Part shown: piece after piece, positions 12,606-16,480 of the stretch
Layout: every line of letters starts with the position of its first letter
Numbering within the stretch: the first letter of the stretch is position 1
NCBI GenBank assembly: GCA_031363055.1
Contig: JANLTP010000041.1
Coordinates: 1-16,480 of the forward strand
DNA from: JANLTP01 sp031363055
GTDB taxonomy: Bacteria > Pseudomonadota > Gammaproteobacteria > Burkholderiales > Burkholderiaceae_E
Length of the DNA stretch: 16,480 bases
Direction of reading: 5' to 3'
Translations under genes and position numbers: made by a program
Notes under the pieces: model-generated
What the model was told of the DNA's origin: nothing
Database searches by the model: none
The model's input: the letters and a program-made list of their open reading frames with translations, nothing else

Positions 12606-15314
12606 CTACGGTAGTTGCGATTCCCCCAGTGACCAGTGCGCCGCCCGAACGATGCTCGCTGCATCCACCCCGAAGAACTGGCGCAGCGCGGCGCGCGTGT
12701 CGCTGCGGCCGAAGCCATCAGTACCGAGTGTGAGGTAGCGCCGCCCTGCGGGTAACCAGGCGCGCACGCTTTCGGGCACGGCTCGCACGTAGTCCGTTGC
12801 GGCTACGATCGGCCCGCTGCCGCCGGCAAGTTGTTGCGCGATAAACGGTTTCGGTGCAGCTTCTCCACGCAGTGCCGCCTGCTCGCAGGCCGCGCCGTCG
12901 CGGGCCAGCTCGCTCCAGCTCGTGACACTGAACACCTCTGCCGCGATGCCCTCCTGAGCCAACTGCTGCGCCGCCTTCACAACCTCGGTCAGAATCGCGC
13001 CTGAGCCCATCAGCGTTACCTTGGCGCCGGTTGTGCTGGTTGTGCCGGTCGCGCTGGTCACGTTCGTCGCACCGTCGCCGTAGTACCCGAATCGATAACA
13101 CCCACGTAGCACGTCGGCATGCGCCTCAACCGGCACGCTCGGTTGCGCGTAGTTCTCGTTCATCAGCGTGACGTAGTAAAAGACGTCCCTTTGCTCGACC
13201 ATCATCTCGCGGATGCCGGCGTCGACGATGACCGCCATCTCACCGGCGAAGGCCGGGTCGTAGGCCTTGCAGTTGGGAATGGTCGCAGCCACCAGGTGGC
13301 TGGTGCCGTCCTGGTGTTGCAGCCCCTCGCCGCCGAGCGTGGTGCGCCCGGACGTGGCACCGAGCAGGAAGCCGCGTGCGCGCTGGTCGGCCGCCGCCCA
13401 GATCTGGTCGCCGACGCGCTGAAAGCCGAACATCGAGTAGTAAATGTAGAACGGCAGCATGGCCAGACCATGCACGCTGTAGCTGGTCGCTGCGGCCGTC
13501 CAACTGGCGAGCGCGCCGGCTTCACTGATGCCTTCTTCGAGAATCTGGCCCTCGGTCGCCTCGCGATAACTCAAGATCGTATCGATGTCTTCCGGCGAAT
13601 AGCGCTGGCCGACGCTCGAGTAGATGCCGACTTGCTTGAAGAGGTTGGCCATGCCGAAGGTGCGCGCCTCGTCGGCGACGATGGGCACGACGCGCGGACC
13701 CAGCACCTTGTCCTTCAGCAGCGCGCCGAGCAGGCGCACGAACGCCATCGTCGTGCTCATGTCCTTGCCGTCCGCCTCGATGGCGAATTTTGCATAGGCC
13801 GCGAGCTCGGGCTTGGCGACGATGGCGCAGGTGGTCTCGCGCCGCGGCATCGAGCCGCCGAGCGCTTCACGATGCGATTCCAGGTACTGCATTTCCGGAC
13901 TGTCTTCGGCCGGCTTGAAGAACTGCAGCGAGGTCGCCTGTTCATCGGTCAGCGGCAGATTGAAGCGGTTGCGAAAGCCGATGAGGTCGGCGCTCTCGAA
14001 CTTCTTGTGCGAGTGCGTCGTCATCTTGCCCTGGCCCGCGCCCATGCCGTAGCCCTTCTTGGTGTGCGCCAGGATCACGGTCGGCTGGCCCGAATGCGCA
14101 GCCGCTGCGGCGTAGGCCGCGTGGATCTTCACCAGGTCGTGGCCGCCGCGCTTCAGGCGATCGATCTGCTCGTCGGTCATGCCTTGCGCCAGGCGCTTGA
14201 GTTCCTCGTTCTGGCCGAAGAAGGTGTCGCGGTTGTAGCGGCCGTCCTTGGCCGCGAAGGTCTGCATCTGACCGTCGACGGTGTTGGCGAAGGCGCGCGC
14301 CAACGCGCCAGTGGTGTCGCGCGCGAACAGGCCGTCCCAGTCGCTGCCCCACACCAGCTTGATGACGTTCCAGCCAGCGCCGCCGAAGAGCTTTTCGAGC
14401 TCGTCGATAATGCGGCCGTTGCCGCGCACCGGGCCGTCGAGACGCTGCAGGTTGCAGTTGACCACCCAGACCAGATTGTCGAGCGTCTCGCGGGCGGCGA
14501 GTGTGAGCGCACTCATCGATTCGGGCTCGTCCATCTCGCCGTCGCCGAATACGCCCCAGACCTTGCGGCCCTCGCAGTCCAGTAAATTTCGATGCGTCAG
14601 GTAGCGCATGAAGCGCGCATGATAGATCGAGCCGATCGGACCGATACCCATCGAGCCGGTCGGGAACTGCCAGAAGTCGGGCATCAAGTAGGGGTGCGGA
14701 TAACTCGACAGACCGCGCGCACCGCTGCCTTGTGTGAAGGCTGGCGCGGTCAGCTCCTGCCGGTAGTGCGCCAGGTCTTGCTCGCTCAGACGACCTTCGA
14801 GGAACGCGCGCGCATAGACGCCCGGTGCGCTGTGCGGCTGGAAAAACACCAGGTCGCCGCCGTGCCTTTCATTGCGGGCGTGAAAGAAGTGGTTGAAGCC
14901 GGTTTCGAACAGGTCGGCCGCGCTCGCATAGCTGGCGATGTGCCCACCCAGTTCCCCGTACGAATGGTTGGCGCGAACCACCATCGCCAGCGCGTTCCAG
15001 CGCATCAGCGAGGCGAGGCGTTCTTCGATGGCGAGATCGCCCGGAAAAGCCGGCTGCGTATCGACGCCGATGGTATTGACGTAGGGCGTGACGAGTTCGG
15101 GCTGCCATCCCACGCGCTGCTCGCGCGCAAGGCGGGCCAGTTCGTCGAGCATCCAGCGAGCACGCGCCGGGCCACTCGCTTCGGCAAGCGACGTGAAGGC
15201 CTCACGCCATTCGGCGGTCTCCTGGGGGTCGGTGTCGATGGTGTCAGCATCAACGGGTTCGGCGACGACGGAGTCGGCCGGAGTGGTAAAGGGCGGCGCT
15301 GAAAGAGCATTCAT
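12606..15314 (-). CDS. aceE: Pyruvate dehydrogenase E1 component, homodimeric type
   Basis: A 902-residue thiamine diphosphate enzyme that decarboxylates pyruvate and passes the acetyl group to the E2 lipoyl domain. The length is near the usual 890. Landmarks: ANHSYGELGGHIASYAS (about 115-131), PTGSMGIGPIGSIYHARFM, the cofactor motif GDGEMDEPES (257-266) through NCNLQRLDGPVRGN (286-299), KKGYGMGAGQGK, VADEARTFGM, and C-terminal TDGFGRSDTRAALRQFFGVD. The ATG at 15314 matches the family N-terminus; the frame stays open to 15383. A Thr/Ser/Gly-rich stretch near residue 745 looks like an insertion. The usual aceF and lpd genes do not follow; nitrile hydratase does. Upstream is a 17-bp-period direct repeat. 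Confidence 0.96.
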   Translation of the reverse strand: MNALSAPPFTTPADSVVAEPVDADTIDTDPQETAEWREAFTSLAEASGPARARWMLDELARLAREQRVGWQPELVTPYVNTIGVDTQPAFPGDLAIEERLASLMRWNALAMVVRANHSYGELGGHIASYASAADLFETGFNHFFHARNERHGGDLVFFQPHSAPGVYARAFLEGRLSEQDLAHYRQELTAPAFTQGSGARGLSSYPHPYLMPDFWQFPTGSMGIGPIGSIYHARFMRYLTHRNLLDCEGRKVWGVFGDGEMDEPESMSALTLAARETLDNLVWVVNCNLQRLDGPVRGNGRIIDELEKLFGGAGWNVIKLVWGSDWDGLFARDTTGALARAFANTVDGQMQTFAAKDGRYNRDTFFGQNEELKRLAQGMTDEQIDRLKRGGHDLVKIHAAYAAAAAHSGQPTVILAHTKKGYGMGAGQGKMTTHSHKKFESADLIGFRNRFNLPLTDEQATSLQFFKPAEDSPEMQYLESHREALGGSMPRRETTCAIVAKPELAAYAKFAIEADGKDMSTTMAFVRLLGALLKDKVLGPRVVPIVADEARTFGMANLFKQVGIYSSVGQRYSPEDIDTILSYREATEGQILEEGISEAGALASWTAAATSYSVHGLAMLPFYIYYSMFGFQRVGDQIWAAADQRARGFLLGATSGRTTLGGEGLQHQDGTSHLVAATIPNCKAYDPAFAGEMAVIVDAGIREMMVEQRDVFYYVTLMNENYAQPSVPVEAHADVLRGCYRFGYYGDGATNVTSATGTTSTTGAKVTLMGSGAILTEVVKAAQQLAQEGIAAEVFSVTSWSELARDGAACEQAALRGEAAPKPFIAQQLAGGSGPIVAATDYVRAVPESVRAWLPAGRRYLTLGTDGFGRSDTRAALRQFFGVDAASIVRAAHWSLGESQLP

Positions 15315-15344
15315 GTTCGCGATTTTATGCCGACAAGTCCAAAG

Positions 15345-15377
15345 TTCGATGCCGCTTGTAATTCGATGCCGCTTGTA
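15345..15377. repeat. 17-bp-period direct repeat upstream of aceE
   Basis: The 16-base sequence TTCGATGCCGCTTGTA occurs exactly at 15345-15360 and 15362-15377, one base apart. It lies 31-63 bases before the aceE start. It may be a recent tandem duplication or a pair of regulator sites. Confidence 0.9.
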
Positions 15378-15383
15378 TATCAA
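15355..15383 (-). promoter_or_regulatory. Candidate aceE promoter within the direct repeat
   Basis: On the minus strand TTGATA (15383-15378) is followed after 17 bases by TACAAG (15360-15355). Transcription would start about 35 bases before the ATG. The same TACAAG hexamer is present in the other repeat copy. The hexamers are only fair matches to consensus. Confidence 0.3.
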
Positions 15384-15455
15384 ACCGCTATGTCGCCACT
15401 GCCGAGTTCAAGCAAGGCCTCGTAGCGATTGGCTCTGGCGGAGATAGCGCCGGAT

Positions 15456-16163
15456 TCAAACCCCCAGATAGCGTTGCCAAACTGACCGATCGGCACTCAG
15501 CGCTGCGGAACTGCCGCGCCAGGCGACACGGCCGCGCTCGAGGATCAAATGCCGATCGGCAATCGCAACCAGCCGGTTAACGTACTTGTCAATGATCAGA
15601 ATGGTCTGGCCCCCCGCCCGCAGGCCAGCCAGACAGGCCCAGATTTCCTCACGAATCAAGGGCGCCAAACCCTCGGTCGCTTCATCGAGAATCAGCAACC
15701 GCGGATTGGTCACCAAGGCACGTCCAATCGCCAGCATTTGCTGTTCGCCGCCGGATAACTGATTGCCCAGATTGTGGCGGCGCTCGGCCAGGCGCGGGAA
15801 CAATTGCAGTACCCGCTGCGCGGTCCACGGCTGCAACGAGTCGTTTCGCCGTGCGGCAAACGCGCTCAGGTGCTCATCGACCGATAGATTCGGAAAGATT
15901 TGCCGACCCTCCGGCACCAAGCCGATTCCAAGTCGCGCGATCCGGTCCGTCGAAACACCAGAAATACGGCGGCCATCGAACTCGATCTGGCCCGCCTGTA
16001 TCGATTTCAACCCCATCACGGCGCGAACGAGGGTGGTCTTGCCCATGCCATTGCGCCCGAGCAGGCCCACCACTTCGCCCGCTTCGATGTTCATCTCGAT
16101 GTTGGACAACACCTGACTTGCACCATAAGCGACCTGCAATCCACTCACTTTGAGGAGGCTCAT
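15456..16163 (-). CDS. livF: Branched-chain amino acid ABC transporter ATP-binding protein LivF
   Basis: A 235-residue ATPase of the LivF type, which with LivG powers the LivHM permease for leucine, isoleucine, valine or related substrates. Walker A is GRNGMGKT (36-43), the segment GIGLVPEGRQIFPNLSVDEHL (80-99) is typical of LivF, the signature is LSGGE (136-140), and Walker B is LLILDE (156-161) followed by ATEGLAPL. The switch region reads IIDKYV, with lysine where many LivF proteins have VEQN; this form also occurs in other LivF-like proteins. It starts 45 bases after the livG stop. The permease and binding-protein genes are not in the window. The exact substrate is not shown. Confidence 0.92.
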   Translation of the reverse strand: MSLLKVSGLQVAYGASQVLSNIEMNIEAGEVVGLLGRNGMGKTTLVRAVMGLKSIQAGQIEFDGRRISGVSTDRIARLGIGLVPEGRQIFPNLSVDEHLSAFAARRNDSLQPWTAQRVLQLFPRLAERRHNLGNQLSGGEQQMLAIGRALVTNPRLLILDEATEGLAPLIREEIWACLAGLRAGGQTILIIDKYVNRLVAIADRHLILERGRVAWRGSSAALSADRSVWQRYLGV

Positions 16164-16208
16164 TGTTTTAGCGGACTCATGGACACAGCGGATTCATTTT
16201 TCACCGAC

Positions 16209-16480
16209 TCATGCGCCTTGCTCATCACCCAGATACGCCGCAATCACCTGCGGGTCGGCGCGTACCTTGGCTGGTTCATCCGACGCAATGATCCGGCCAT
16301 AAACCAGCACCGACACCCGATCGGCCAATTTGAATACCGCGTCGACATCGTGTTCGATCAACAGGATGCTGACCTTGCTGCGGATTCTGTTGATGAGCTC
16401 GGCCATCTGCTGCGACTCCTCCGGACCACTACCCGCCATCGGTTCATCGAGCAACAGCAGGCGCGGTCGCGTCGCCAGCG
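16209..16480 (-). CDS. livG: Branched-chain amino acid ABC transporter ATP-binding protein LivG (C-terminal part)
   Basis: The C-terminal 90 residues of the partner ATPase; the gene enters from the right edge. Visible are RPRLLLLDEPMAGSGPEES (Walker B and D-loop), the switch histidine in ILLIEHDVDAVFKLADRVSV, GRIIASDEPAKVRADPQVI and AAYLGDEQGA at the end, the usual LivG C-terminus. LivG proteins have about 250-260 residues. It lies 45 bases upstream of livF on the same strand, as in liv operons. Confidence 0.92.
   Translation of the reverse strand, partial: LATRPRLLLLDEPMAGSGPEESQQMAELINRIRSKVSILLIEHDVDAVFKLADRVSVLVYGRIIASDEPAKVRADPQVIAAYLGDEQGA

Noticed and set aside
13119..14585. A 488-codon open frame antisense to aceE
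   Set aside because: It lies wholly inside the strongly conserved aceE coding region on the other strand, has no family landmarks, and is explained by the codon bias of a GC-rich gene.
15345..15377. Direct repeats as a minimal CRISPR
   Set aside because: There are only two 16-bp copies with a one-base gap, no spacers and no cas genes nearby.

Overview
The window looks like part of a proteobacterial chromosome, most likely a betaproteobacterium (Burkholderiales-like). This rests on the L14/L24/L5 sequences, a homodimer-type pyruvate dehydrogenase E1 (AceE), a LivFG-type branched-chain amino acid importer, GC-rich coding with strong codon bias, and occasional GTG/TTG starts. The taxonomic call is inference from protein character; no search was possible.

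Layout. (1) 1-1138, minus strand: the head of the spc ribosomal protein operon, rplN-rplX-rplE, with rplE running off the left edge. The gene expected upstream of rplN (rpsQ, S17) is absent. A 468-base gap with a plausible minus-strand promoter separates rplN from unrelated genes. (2) 1607-3158, plus strand: a rhodanese/ChrB-C fusion gene followed by a secreted concanavalin-like (DUF1080-type) protein, ending at a perfect hairpin that could terminate transcription from both sides. (3) 9471-3391, minus strand: a compact gene run coding for a membrane-anchored propeller-like protein, a second, frameshifted copy of the concanavalin-like protein, two ABC exporter half-transporters forming an MdlAB/TM287-288-like heterodimer, and a YncE-like beta-propeller. 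This run is the best candidate for an undescribed export or surface system. (4) About 9472-10582: a decayed stretch with hairpins and no convincing gene, then a multiply broken FAD monooxygenase (MhpA-like) pseudogene. (5) 10652-11277, plus strand: an AbrB/MazE-type antitoxin and a Doc/Fic-type toxin with overlapping start and stop codons, behind a palindrome-bearing promoter. (6) 15314-11256, minus strand: aceE, then nitrile hydratase alpha and beta subunits. The beta gene overlaps the toxin gene tail to tail. (7) 16480-15456, minus strand: livG (partial) and livF.

How the parts work together. The ABC pair is translationally coupled (TTGA overlap) and sits between extracytoplasmic carbohydrate-binding-like and propeller proteins, which suggests export of a compound plus surface handling or sensing; the substrate is not evident. 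The two concanavalin-like proteins are paralogues on opposite strands at the two ends of this block. One is intact and secreted. The other is knocked out of frame by a clean 8-bp tandem duplication; removing one repeat unit restores a gapless alignment over the break. Nitrile hydratase lacks an adjacent activator gene, and aceE lacks its usual aceF/lpd partners. Together with the pseudogene, the toxin-antitoxin pair and the ribosomal operon break, this suggests a rearranged part of the chromosome.
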